DNA of 64,000 nt, taken from assembly GCF_026236535.1 (NCBI RefSeq), contig NZ_JAHTMW010000002.1, positions 372,001 through 436,000 on the forward strand. Direction: 5' to 3'. Below are positions 48,801 through 55,686 of this stretch, piece after piece (positions within the stretch are counted from its first letter, which is position 1; each line of letters opens with the position of its first letter). A program made the position numbers and the translations under genes. The notes under the pieces are model-generated. The model did not search any database. It was not told where the DNA came from and worked only from the letters and a program-made list of their open reading frames with translations. This DNA comes from Streptomyces sp. SKN60 (GTDB lineage Bacteria > Actinomycetota > Actinomycetes > Streptomycetales > Streptomycetaceae).

Positions 48801-48957
48801 CGCCGACACGCGGTTCCTGCGGGTGCAGGGCGACGCGCGGGCGACGGAGTACGGCTACTCGCTGTGGTCGGTCGAGACGTACGCGGTGGCGCCCGCTCCG
48901 ACGAGCCCCGGCACGCCGGAGGAGGAGCCGGACGGCCCGCCGCCCGCCTCCCCGTGA
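45841..48957 (+). CDS. Secreted GH84-like beta-N-acetylglucosaminidase with C-terminal F5/8-type C domain
   Basis: A 1038-residue exported glycosidase from GTG 45841 (upstream GGAAGGAGCCCCGG). Signal peptide (TAVAAAVIGGLLGGALPGIA, cleavage near AHAAP). GH84 N-terminal domain about 45-180, then the catalytic barrel opened by RGLTEGFYGQPWTP (about 194-207). Characterised GH84 enzymes carry an Asp-Asp catalytic pair in FDDIS; here the aligned text is FQDVS (Gln307-Asp308), so the first Asp is missing. A helical region, a Gly/Ser linker (about 620-640) and a C-terminal discoidin/CBM32-like domain (WSSPAEDGAWWQVELAEPAR, about 905-1020) follow. Substrate probably GlcNAc- or GlcN-containing glycans. 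Confidence 0.88.
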   Translation: MSLGRRKRTATAVAAAVIGGLLGGALPGIAHAAPGSPGSPVTTPDRQSAAVPPVWPRPQSIAPSGSAVPLGTEVTLLVAPEADPYAAGALRALLRAAGVRTVHETLPGRGPVIRFGDSVETDAALRALRVPERGDLPDGGYRLATGRLAGRDTVAVDGAGEDGLFHAVQTLRQLLGPKSTLPGVMVRDWPGTAVRGLTEGFYGQPWTPAERLAQIDFMGRTKQNRYLYAPGDDPYRRALWREPYPAAERAAFRELAARATANHVTLAWAVAPAQAMCLSSDADVAALTRKLDAMWALGARAFQLQFQDVSYSEWSCDADADAFGSGPEAAARAHARVANAVAAHLARRHPGAAPLSLMPTEYYQDGATDYRTALAGALDRRVEVAWTGVGAVPRTITGRELAGARDALRHPLVTMDNYPVNDYAQDRLFLGPATGREPAVAAGSAAFLANAMEQAAASRVPLFTAADFAWNPKGYRPQESWQAAVDELAGPDPAAREALRALAGNGASSLLAPDAESAYLKPLAAAFWTARAHHDPAVRERAGRELRAAFTVMREAPARLKGTADGTLGAEAGPWLERLSRYGAAGETAVDMLLAQARGDGAGAWRAQLDLERKRAALRTGGGAGVGSGSGAGGGGGAGRVTVGKGVLDAFLDRAAAESAAWTGADRAPSHTGEPKQDRGAAGGTASGDGDTYTVRLDRTRPVETLTVMTDPVDPAGGAVGTGFLEAYVPGEGWRRIGPLAASGWTQADLKGLRAEALRIVWTGGAGAPPRVRSLVPWFADEPRAGLALSRTETDAEIGGPAQRVDVTLEGRRAAEVRGPLTAEAPKGITVRLPKEAGATVVPRGTTATVPLEVSVAPGVPSGSYTVPVSFAGERQVLTVRAFPRTEGPDLVRTGTASSSGDETPDFPAALAADGDPATRWSSPAEDGAWWQVELAEPARIGQVVLHWQDAYAARYRVQVSADGRVWRTAATVRDGRGGRESVRMDAADTRFLRVQGDARATEYGYSLWSVETYAVAPAPTSPGTPEEEPDGPPPASP

Positions 48958-48990
48958 ATCCCGCTGCCTCTCGTACGCGAAAGGCCCGGC

Positions 48991-49557
48991 TCAACCCGTC
49001 GTCACGGCCTCCTGCGGGGAGGCGGTGGCGACGGAGTCGATCCGGGCCAGGACGTCGTCGGCGCCGTACGGCTGGAGGTACGGCAGCCAGCGTGGGTCGC
49101 GATGGCCGGTGCCGATGATCCGCCAGGCCAGGCCGGTCGGCGGCGCGGGTTGGTGGTGCAGCCGCCAGCCCAGCTCGCGCAGGTGCCGGTCGGCCTTGAC
49201 GTGGTTGCAGCGGCGGCAGGCCGCCACGACGTTGTCCCAGGCGTGCGTCCCCCCGCGGCTGCGCGGAACGACGTGGTCGACGCTGGTTGCGACGCCACCG
49301 CAGTACACGCAGCGCCCGCCGTCGCGGGCGAACAGGGCTCTGCGGGTCAAGGGAACGGGCCCCCGGTAGGGGACCCGCACGAACCGCTTCAGCCGCACCA
49401 CACTGGGCGCGGCGACGACACGGCTCTCGCTGTGCATGAAGGCGCCGGATTCCTCGAGGCAGAGTGCCTTGTTCTCCAGGACGAGGACGAGCGCGCGGCG
49501 GAGCGGTACGACGCCGAGCGGCTCGTACGACGCGTTGAGGACCAGGACATGCGGCAC
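48991..49557 (-). CDS. HNH endonuclease-family protein
   Basis: A 188-residue protein. The N-terminal part VLVLNASYEPLGVVPLRRAL, with RFVRVPYRGPVPLTRRALFA, is the constant lead of this actinobacterial/cyanobacterial HNH group. The nuclease motif is RCVYCGG...DHVVPRSRGGTHAWDN...CRRCNHVKADR: two CxxC zinc pairs around the DH...N core (about 84-127). Members are widespread single-copy chromosomal genes, probably with a repair-type rather than a mobile-element role. Start ATG 49557, convergent with the GH84 gene. Confidence 0.92.
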   Translation of the reverse strand: MPHVLVLNASYEPLGVVPLRRALVLVLENKALCLEESGAFMHSESRVVAAPSVVRLKRFVRVPYRGPVPLTRRALFARDGGRCVYCGGVATSVDHVVPRSRGGTHAWDNVVAACRRCNHVKADRHLRELGWRLHHQPAPPTGLAWRIIGTGHRDPRWLPYLQPYGADDVLARIDSVATASPQEAVTTG

Positions 49558-49816
49558 GGATGCCTCCTATGACGCCGGCGGCGCGTGGCTCGCGCCGGGA
49601 CGAAACTGCTCTCAGTCTCTCCTCACAGCGGGCCGGTGCGCCACCACGTATACGTAATGGTCCTGAGGTGTTCTCGACCACATCCGCCGCTCGGCGGGAG
49701 TCATCCCCGCATGTGGGCCGTCTTTCCTGGTGCACCTGTGTGCACACGTCAACGGGGGCACCCCCCTGCCCCCGCTAGTGTGGATGAACCGCGAACGCCT
49801 GCCTGGAGGTCCCCTC

Positions 49817-50896
49817 GTGCCGCCCCTGTCCTGGTCCGCCCTGCGAGCCGCCGGCGCCGACGATCCGACGAATGTCCCGGTGACACTGGACGAGGCGGCG
49901 GAGAAGGCGACGAACGCCGCGGGGTGGGTGGAGCAGAACTGGTCCACCTGGCTGAACACCGGACTGAAGATCGTCCTCATCCTGGTCGTCGCCTTCACCC
50001 TGCGGATGCTGGTCCGCAAGGCCCTGACCAAGCTGATAGACCGCATGAACCGCTCGGCCCAGGCGGTCGAGGGCACCGCCCTCGGCGGCCTCCTCGTCAA
50101 CGCCGAGCGCCGCCGCCAGCGCTCCGAGGCGATCGGCTCCGTGCTCCGGTCCGTCGCCTCCTTCCTGATCCTCGGCACCGCCGGCCTGATGATCCTCGGC
50201 GCCTTCAAGATCGACCTGGCACCGCTGCTCGCGTCCGCCGGTGTGGCGGGTGTCGCGATCGGCTTCGGCGCGCGGAACCTGGTGACGGACTTCCTCTCCG
50301 GCGTCTTCATGATCCTTGAGGACCAGTACGGCGTCGGCGACTCCGTCGACGCGGGCGTCGCCTCCGGCGAGGTCATCGAGGTCGGCCTGCGCGTCACCAA
50401 GCTGCGCGGTGTCGACGGCGAGATCTGGTACGTGCGCAACGGCGAGATCAAGCGCATCGGCAACCTCAGCCAGGGCTGGGCCACGGCCGCCGTCGACGTC
50501 ACCGTACGCCCCGCCGAGGACCTGGACCGGGTGAGCGCGGTGATCACCGAGGCCACCGAGTCCATGTCCAAGGACGAGCCCTGGAACGAGCGCCTCTGGG
50601 GCCCCGTCGAGATCCTGGGCCTGACGGAGGTCCTGCTCGACTCCATGACCATCCGCGTCAACGCCAAGACCATGCCCGGCAAGAAGCTCGGCGTCGAACG
50701 CGAACTCCGCTGGCGCATCAAGCGCGCCCTCGACGCCGCCGGCATCCGCATCGTCGGCGGCATCCCGCCCCAGGCCGACGAGCCCAAGCCCACCGACCCG
50801 ACGGCCGGCATGTCGGCCCCCTCGGCCTTCGCCTCCCCGGCCTCGCCGCAGTCTGCGGCGGCGACGCCGCTGCCGAAGCCGGACCTGAACAAGTAG
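49817..50896 (+). CDS. Small-conductance mechanosensitive channel (MscS family)
   Basis: A 359-residue membrane channel that releases solutes on osmotic downshock. Helices are at about 43-62 and 105-125, followed by the pore helix VAGVAIGFGARNLVTDFLSG and the beta-domain start MILEDQYGVGDSV. The C-terminus is a Pro/Ala-rich tail (PSAFASPASPQSAAATPLPK). GTG 49817 is chosen because GGAGG lies 7 nt upstream; an in-frame ATG at 49784 is a weaker alternative. Divergent from the HNH gene. Confidence 0.93.
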   Translation: MPPLSWSALRAAGADDPTNVPVTLDEAAEKATNAAGWVEQNWSTWLNTGLKIVLILVVAFTLRMLVRKALTKLIDRMNRSAQAVEGTALGGLLVNAERRRQRSEAIGSVLRSVASFLILGTAGLMILGAFKIDLAPLLASAGVAGVAIGFGARNLVTDFLSGVFMILEDQYGVGDSVDAGVASGEVIEVGLRVTKLRGVDGEIWYVRNGEIKRIGNLSQGWATAAVDVTVRPAEDLDRVSAVITEATESMSKDEPWNERLWGPVEILGLTEVLLDSMTIRVNAKTMPGKKLGVERELRWRIKRALDAAGIRIVGGIPPQADEPKPTDPTAGMSAPSAFASPASPQSAAATPLPKPDLNK

Positions 50897-50917
50897 CCCG
50901 CCGCTGCGGTACGCGAA

Positions 50918-50953
50918 AGGGGCGCCCGGCCGTGGCGACGGCGGGGCGCCCCT
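50918..50953 (+). terminator. Terminator after the MscS gene
   Basis: AGGGGCGCCC and GGGCGCCCCT with an inner CCGT/ACGG pair form a long stem 22 nt after the stop codon. It also marks the left edge of the accessory stretch. Confidence 0.75.
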
Positions 50954-51050
50954 CGCTATGCAGGGCGGCTGGCCAAGGCGGCTTGCATTTCCTCGGGAGT
51001 GGGGTGCACGCTCACGTCATGAGCGACACTCCGCGCACCCAGGCGGCGGC

Positions 51051-51392
51051 ATGACCACCGCCCCGCGGCCGTCCGGCGTCCCGCCCATGCCCGAGCGGAG
51101 CCCGAAGGCGCTGCGCGCCGCCATCGCCGAGTACACGCCGCAACTCCTCGCCGACTTCGACGCGCACTGGAAGCGCGCGATCGCCGACACCTACGACCTC
51201 GCGCCCGTGCCCGCCTTCATGGCCCGCTGGTGGACGGAATTCGCGCTGGCCCGCGACCCGGAACTCGACCGTCGCGTCCTGGACCTGGAGGCCGAGGCCG
51301 CTGGCTCTGCCGACAACGCGACCGCCACGGCCCTCCTGGAACAGGCCGCGCATCTCCGCCGCGAGGCGAGCAAGGCGGAACCCGGCCGGTGA
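51051..51392 (+). CDS. DUF6247-type protein, candidate antitoxin
   Basis: A 113-residue, largely helical, soluble protein. PMPERSPKALRAAIAEYTPQL followed by DFDAHWKRAIADTYDLAPVP and WWTEFALARDPEL are features I associate with the DUF6247 group of streptomycetes. Its stop overlaps the start of the next gene by 4 bp (GTGA), the coupling typical of toxin-antitoxin pairs, with the helical protein first. No DNA-binding domain is obvious. The ATG at 51051 has only a weak AGGCGGCGGC upstream. Confidence 0.7.
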   Translation: MTTAPRPSGVPPMPERSPKALRAAIAEYTPQLLADFDAHWKRAIADTYDLAPVPAFMARWWTEFALARDPELDRRVLDLEAEAAGSADNATATALLEQAAHLRREASKAEPGR

Positions 51393-51712
51393 GCAGCGAA
51401 TTCCTCGGCCCACCCTGGCAGATGGACTGGGTCCGCTCGGCACGCGCGGACCGGGACGCCTTCCCCGAAGCCGTACGCGATCTCGTGGACGCCGTCCGCG
51501 CCGAACTGATCACGGTCAAGGACCCCTACTTCCGGGGCATCGATAATCTGCCGGACCTCCCCGCCGGCTGCTGGATCGAGCCGAGCCGCTCGACCGTGCC
51601 TGACGGCGCGCACATCTGCTCTTTCGACGGCGGCCGGGGCTGGCTCCGGTACACCTTCGTCCGCCGCTCCGCAGACCCCCAGGTCACCGTCGAAGAGATC
51701 TTCTGGCAGTAG
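51389..51712 (+). CDS. RelE/ParE-like small protein, candidate toxin
   Basis: A 107-residue protein from GTG 51389. Helical N-terminal part (RDAFPEAVRDLVDAVRAEL), then IDNLPDLPAGCWIEP and a final beta-hairpin pattern GWLRYTFVRRSADPQVTVEEIFW. This helix-then-strand order with a terminal VTVEEIFW strand is that of RelE/ParE toxins, although I do not see a definite catalytic set. It overlaps the DUF6247 gene by 4 bp. Its stop codon directly abuts the stop of the convergent DUF397 gene. Confidence 0.65.
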   Translation: MSSEFLGPPWQMDWVRSARADRDAFPEAVRDLVDAVRAELITVKDPYFRGIDNLPDLPAGCWIEPSRSTVPDGAHICSFDGGRGWLRYTFVRRSADPQVTVEEIFWQ

Positions 51713-51916
51713 TCAGCGACCGAGCCGGCCGCCCTTGACGCTCGCGACGAAGGCGGAGAACGCGGCGACGGAGAGGCCGAGGACGGGACCGTCGGTGCGC
51801 TTGGAGTCGCGGACGGGGACGGTGTTGTGGGGGGCGGCGAGGTTGGTGGCGACCTCGATGCACTCGCCGTTGTTGCTGTAGGAGGACTTGTACCAACGGG
51901 GGGACTCGGTCGTCAT
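51713..51916 (-). CDS. DUF397-domain protein
   Basis: A 67-residue protein whose WYKSSYSNNGECIEVA start, VPVRDSKRTDGPVL core and FSAFVASVKGG end define DUF397. These proteins are nearly always encoded directly after an XRE regulator, as here (4-bp ATGA overlap), and the BldB/AbaA-like pairs of streptomycetes affect development and antibiotic production. It is likely the partner that modulates the regulator. Confidence 0.92.
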   Translation of the reverse strand: MTTESPRWYKSSYSNNGECIEVATNLAAPHNTVPVRDSKRTDGPVLGLSVAAFSAFVASVKGGRLGR

Positions 51917-52752
51917 GACATGCCCTTTCGTACCTGCTCGACCATGGCTACGGAGTCTGCCTGGGAGAGGCATTCCGCCTGGAGTTGATGGTAGGTCGTC
52001 AAGAGGGACACCACCGCTGTGCGCTCCCGCTCGACATGCCCCTGCGCGTGGGTCTCCGCGTACGCGATCATCGAACGGTCGGCCAGCGTAAGCAGGTTGA
52101 CCGGGAGGTCGAACGGGCGCCGCTCGCCCATCTCGTACGGCGCCACCTGGAACACGCTGTTCGGTAACTCGGCGAACTCGACCAGCCGCTCCAACTGCGC
52201 CCGCATGGCGTCGGGACCGCCAACAGGGCGACGGATGCAGCTCTCGTCCATCACCACGAGCAGCATGGGCGGGCGATCCTTCACCAGCGCCCCCTGCCGC
52301 TCCATGAGGAACGCGACGCGCTCGTCCGCCTGTTGCTGCGTGAGGGAGCCGCGCCGCACGTGGCTGTTCGCGAGCGCTTGCGCGTACCCCGGTGTCTGCA
52401 ACAGCCCCGGAATGATCCCGAGATGGAACGACCGGATCTCGACCGCCCGACCCTCGTAGGCGACGTATTCCGAGAAGCCCTCCAGCAGGTTGCCGTACCG
52501 CATCTCGCTCCACAGGCGTTCCAGCGAGTCCGCCGTCCCGACCGTGCCGAAGACCTGATCGAGCTCCCGCGAGAAAGGGAGGGTCGGCGGTTTGCGGGCA
52601 GTTTCCACCGCAGAGACGTGCTGACTGGAGTAGCTCGTCCGCCCCGCCAGTTCCTCCTGTGTCCAGCTCCGGCGCTCCCGCAGCCTGCGCAGATGCGCAC
52701 CGTAAGCCGCACGCGGGCCGTCCTCCGGGCGTAATTCCTTGCGATTGACCAC
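51913..52752 (-). CDS. XRE-family regulator with DUF5753 domain
   Basis: A 279-residue regulator. The helix-turn-helix lies at about residues 20-75 (LRRLRERRSWTQEELAGRTS then YSSQHVSAVETARKPPTLPF). The C-terminal DUF5753 effector-like domain shows IIPGLLQTPGYAQAL and LLVVMDESCIRRPVGG. It is the upstream partner of the DUF397 gene. Such pairs occur in tens of copies per Streptomyces genome, and targets are usually unknown. ATG 52752, divergent from the unknown gene at 52848. Confidence 0.93.
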   Translation of the reverse strand: MVNRKELRPEDGPRAAYGAHLRRLRERRSWTQEELAGRTSYSSQHVSAVETARKPPTLPFSRELDQVFGTVGTADSLERLWSEMRYGNLLEGFSEYVAYEGRAVEIRSFHLGIIPGLLQTPGYAQALANSHVRRGSLTQQQADERVAFLMERQGALVKDRPPMLLVVMDESCIRRPVGGPDAMRAQLERLVEFAELPNSVFQVAPYEMGERRPFDLPVNLLTLADRSMIAYAETHAQGHVERERTAVVSLLTTYHQLQAECLSQADSVAMVEQVRKGMS

Positions 52753-52847
52753 AACTCTTCCTTCGGGTCTGCCCAGTTGAAGGGGGACTCGACCCTACGA
52801 CACGCTGGCGACCCCCGGTAGTGGATTCGCTACAGAGAGGCACCGTC

Positions 52848-53279
52848 ATGCCCGAACCCTCCCCCGCCCTCGGCTCCTTCGTCGCCGACGCCAGCAACGG
52901 AACGCCCCACCTCGGCGAGGTCACCGCGCACGAAGGCGGCACCCTCTACCTGCGCCCGCCGGGCGGCGGGATCGAGTGGACCGCGGCGCCGGCGGACCTG
53001 CGGCCGCCCACGGAGGACGAGTGGGCCCGTATCCGCGTCCTCACCACCCCCGTCCCGCGCACGGCCTACGTGCTGTCCGCCGACCACGGCCTCCGCCCCC
53101 GCCCCGAGCCGGCCCCCAACTGCCCCTCCTGCGCGGCGCTCGTCGAGTGGTTCGACCAGTACATGGGGGTGGGGCCGCAGCGCGACGAATCGGCGGCCGT
53201 GGACTGCGTGGTGGAGATCCGCAACCACCCGCACGACCCGCCGAAGATGACGATCAAAGAGTTCTCCACCCCCCGGTGA
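52848..53279 (+). CDS. Uncharacterised streptomycete protein
   Basis: A 143-residue soluble protein of unknown function. It starts with a small beta-rich domain (LGSFVADASNGTPHLGEVTA, TLYLRPPGGGIEWTA), then a Pro-rich stretch, then NCPSCAALVEWFDQYMGVG (a CxxC pair) and a His-rich end VVEIRNHPHDPPKM. Genes of this kind commonly stand opposite XRE-DUF397 pairs in streptomycetes, which suggests a functional connection, but I cannot name one. The ATG at 52848 follows AGAGAGGCACCGTC. Confidence 0.7.
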   Translation: MPEPSPALGSFVADASNGTPHLGEVTAHEGGTLYLRPPGGGIEWTAAPADLRPPTEDEWARIRVLTTPVPRTAYVLSADHGLRPRPEPAPNCPSCAALVEWFDQYMGVGPQRDESAAVDCVVEIRNHPHDPPKMTIKEFSTPR

Positions 53280-53350
53280 TGCCCGGCAGGACGGCCCGGA
53301 CCACGACGGGCGTATCCGTCCGTCGTGGTGCCTCTCGAGGAGGGGAGCTC

Positions 53351-53637
53351 GTGAGCCTGCACGAACCGGAATGCTCGCCGCATGCGGCACGGACATGCCC
53401 GGGGCGCTCGCGAAGCCCCTCGGTGGCGGCGTGTGGGAACTGCGGGTACGCATCAGGGACGGTGCGGTGGCCGCGCGGGTGACGTACTGGTTCGCCCCCG
53501 GGAGGGTGGTGTTCCTGACCGTATTCCGCAAGACGCGCCAGCACGAAGAGGATGAGGTACAACGGGCGCGAGGAGCCCGGAAGGTCTGCGAACGCGATCA
53601 CGGGACGGCGGCGGACACCTACAGGAGGACGGTATGA
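53351..53637 (+). pseudogene. Remnant of a HigB/Gp49-like toxin gene (internal deletion and frame change)
   Basis: From about 53371 the frame reads MLAACGTDMPGALAKPL, then GGGVWELRVRIRDGA and ARVTYWFAPGRVVFLTVFRKT, the C-terminal two thirds of phage-Gp49/HigB-type RelE-fold toxins. The N-terminal 25-30 residues are absent. A strong ribosome binding site (GAGGAGGGGAGCTC) and GTG at 53351 start another frame (VSLHEPE), which matches a toxin beginning and then shifts out. The simplest reading is an internal deletion joining start and body out of frame. A short product from the ATG at 53371 is possible but has no clear ribosome binding site. Confidence 0.65.
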
Positions 53638-53950
53638 GCGGGTACAGCACGACCGCCCACTGCGCTGGCTCCGCGACCGGGCCCCTGGCGACGACCCCGA
53701 GCGTGCGGCCATCCGGAAGCGTCTCGCCTTCGGCCTCGCCGTGTACGACTGCCGCATCGAGCGCGCCCTGAGCGTGGAGCGCCTCGCCGCGCTGGCGGGG
53801 ATGGAGCCGGACGAGATCGAGCGCATCGAGGAGGGGGGCACCGAGCCCTCCCTGGAGCTGATCGAGCGCCTGGCCGAGGCCCTGCACGCCGAGGTGCGCC
53901 TCATCCCCGGGCCGAGCCCGGCCATAAGGTTCGAGGCCCAGGCCGCCTGA
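53634..53950 (+). pseudogene. Frameshifted HigA-like XRE antitoxin gene
   Basis: The start ATG 53634 overlaps the toxin stop (ATGA) and has a perfect ACAGGAGGACGGT upstream, but its frame reads MSGYSTTAH and then nonsense to a stop at 53769. The helix-turn-helix body lies in another frame: LRWLRDRAPGDD, ERALSVERLAALAGMEPDEI, ERIEEGGTEPSLELIERLAE. Adding one base near 53657-53661 joins the two as MSGYSTTAHLRWLRDRAP. So a single-base deletion, real or a sequencing error, breaks the antitoxin. The body would otherwise give a roughly 106-residue protein. Confidence 0.65.
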
Positions 53951-53966
53951 CCACCCCGAGGCGGCC

Positions 53967-54305
53967 TCAGAACCACCCGCCCCCGCCCCGGGACACCAAC
54001 GCCCACCGCACCAGCGCCACCGCGCCCATCACCAGCGGCGGCGCCAGCCACCATGGGCCCATCGCGCGGCGAACGGTGGGTGGGAGAACCGTGATCGCGA
54101 GGGCGAGGGCGTTCGTGAGGACGGTGGTGAGGCACGCCATGGCGATGCCGGTGTAGGCGTCGTGGTCCCACGGGCCGCCCGGTTGAACGGCGAGCGCCAC
54201 GCACAGGAACGCCGCCGCGATCACGTGCAGCATCACCAGCGGCACGCCCATCACCCAGCGCAGGCACCCCGCGTCCTCGTCCTCCGAGTGCGGATACACG
54301 CACAC
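53967..54305 (-). CDS. Small three-helix membrane protein
   Basis: About 112 residues from GTG 54305 (upstream GGGGGAGGGGGGT; a GTG two codons on is equally possible). Three hydrophobic helices: VPLVMLHVIAAAFLCVALAV, GIAMACLTTVLTNALALAIT and WWLAPPLVMGAVALVRWALV, with a short acidic N-terminus (PHSEDEDAG) and a Gly-rich end SRGGGGWF. No family recognised. Convergent with the broken antitoxin gene. Confidence 0.65.
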   Translation of the reverse strand: MCVYPHSEDEDAGCLRWVMGVPLVMLHVIAAAFLCVALAVQPGGPWDHDAYTGIAMACLTTVLTNALALAITVLPPTVRRAMGPWWLAPPLVMGAVALVRWALVSRGGGGWF

Positions 54306-54369
54306 CCCCCTCCCCCGACACAACCCTTGACGCCCCGGTGACGCCGGCCTTACCTTCCTCCCAACACAA

Positions 54370-54384
54370 TAGGAAACCTTCCTA
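54370..54384. promoter_or_regulatory. Operator-like palindrome upstream of the csn operon
   Basis: TAGGAA-ACC-TTCCTA is a perfect 6+6 palindrome in an AT-rich patch 16 bp before the csnR start. The type AGGAAA...TTTCCT is what is described for ROK repressors of the CsnR group, so autoregulation of the operon is likely. Confidence 0.65.
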
Positions 54385-54399
54385 ACAGTACACAGACAG

Positions 54400-55632
54400 G
54401 TGGGCGTCGTGGCCGGTACGAGTACGGGAGCAGCCGGGACGCCCGGGACGCCGCGGGTGTTGCGGGCCATGAATGATCGGGCCGCGCTGGATCTGCTGCT
54501 CGCGCACGGGCCGTTGTCGCGGACGCGGATCGGGAAGCTGACCGGGTTGTCGAAGCCGACCGCGTCGCAGTTGCTCGCCCGGCTCGAAGCCGCCGGGCTC
54601 GTCGTGGTGACCGGGACGACCGAGGGGCGGCCGGGGCCGAACGCGCAGTTGTACGGGGTGAATCCGCGGGCCGCGTACGCCGCCGGGCTCGACGTCACGC
54701 CCGAGGGGATCCGCGCGGCGGTCGCCGATGTGACCGGGACCGTGATCGGGGAGTTCGAGGTGGCGTCGCCCGGGCGCGGGGCCGAGGACGTGGTGCGGCA
54801 GGTGGTCGACGCGCTCGACGGGGCCGTCAAGGCCGCCGGGCTCGCCCTCGGGGACGTACACCGCGTGGTCATCGGCACGCCCGGCGCCTTCGACCCGGCG
54901 ACCGGGCGGCTGCGGTACGCCTCGCACCTGCCCGGCTGGCACTCCCCCACGCTGCTCGAAGAGCTGGCCGTCGCGCTGCCGATGCCGTTCGAGTACGAGA
55001 ACGACGTCAACCTGGTCGCCCTCGCCGAGCAGCGCCTCGGCGCCGCCCGCGACCACGAGAACTTCGTGCTGCTGTGGAACGAGGGCGGTGTCGGCGCCGC
55101 GCTCGTCCTCGGCGGGCGGCTGCACCGCGGGTTCACCGGCGGCGCCGGCGAGGTCGGCTTCCTGCCGGTGCCCGGCACCCCGCTCGTACGGCAGGTCGCC
55201 AAGGCCAACTCCGGCGGCTTCCAGGAGCTCGCCGGCGTGCAGTCGGTGCCCCGGATCGCCAAGGCCTGCGGGATCGACACCCGCGAGCAGCCGTACGTCG
55301 AGACCGCGGCCCGGCTGCTCGCCGAGGCCGCCGAGCGGCACGGCGAGGACGAGCGGTACGCCGCGCTCCTCGACACCTACGCCGAGCGCCTGGCCACCGG
55401 GCTCGCCGCCCTCGTCGCCGTGCTCGACCCCGAGCTGATCGTGCTGTCCGGCCTCGCCATCAGCCCCGGCGGCGAGCCGCTGCGCTCCCGCGTCCAGGCC
55501 CAGCTCGCCGATCTGGCCGCCTCCCGGCCCCGGCTCGTCCTCGCCGCCGTCGACCGCGACCCGGTGCTCCGCGGCGCCCTCGAATCCGCCCTCGCCGCCA
55601 CCCGCGACGAGGTCTTCGACACGTCCAGGTAG
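54400..55632 (+). CDS. csnR: ROK-family transcriptional repressor, CsnR type
   Basis: A 410-residue ROK repressor. The winged helix-turn-helix (LLAHGPLSRTRIGKLTGLSK then PTASQLLARLEAAGLV, about 33-68) precedes a ROK sugar-kinase-like domain: VVIGTPGAFDPATG, YENDVNLVALAEQ, NEGGVGAALVLGG and GGAGEVGFLPV. The usual ROK zinc-finger cysteines CxCGxxGC are not present. First gene of an operon with an ABC importer, GH4 glycosidase and kinase, the order of the S. coelicolor csnR-K operon for glucosamine oligosaccharides. The start is GTG 54400 or GTG 54409; neither has a strong ribosome binding site. Confidence 0.85.
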   Translation: MGVVAGTSTGAAGTPGTPRVLRAMNDRAALDLLLAHGPLSRTRIGKLTGLSKPTASQLLARLEAAGLVVVTGTTEGRPGPNAQLYGVNPRAAYAAGLDVTPEGIRAAVADVTGTVIGEFEVASPGRGAEDVVRQVVDALDGAVKAAGLALGDVHRVVIGTPGAFDPATGRLRYASHLPGWHSPTLLEELAVALPMPFEYENDVNLVALAEQRLGAARDHENFVLLWNEGGVGAALVLGGRLHRGFTGGAGEVGFLPVPGTPLVRQVAKANSGGFQELAGVQSVPRIAKACGIDTREQPYVETAARLLAEAAERHGEDERYAALLDTYAERLATGLAALVAVLDPELIVLSGLAISPGGEPLRSRVQAQLADLAASRPRLVLAAVDRDPVLRGALESALAATRDEVFDTSR

Positions 55633-55686
55633 ACCCCGCCCCAGAAACCCACCACACCTCCGTCCCCGTTCCAGGGAGATTCCGCC

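Noticed and set aside
49585..50892. Alternative frames on both strands across the MscS gene
   Set aside because: Arg/Pro-rich translations without motifs; the MscS pore motif fixes the true frame.
53254..55376. Minus-strand frames opposite the HigBA remnant and csnR
   Set aside because: They are antisense to the recognised XRE and ROK domains; only the C-terminal part at 53967-54305 has real membrane-protein character and was kept.
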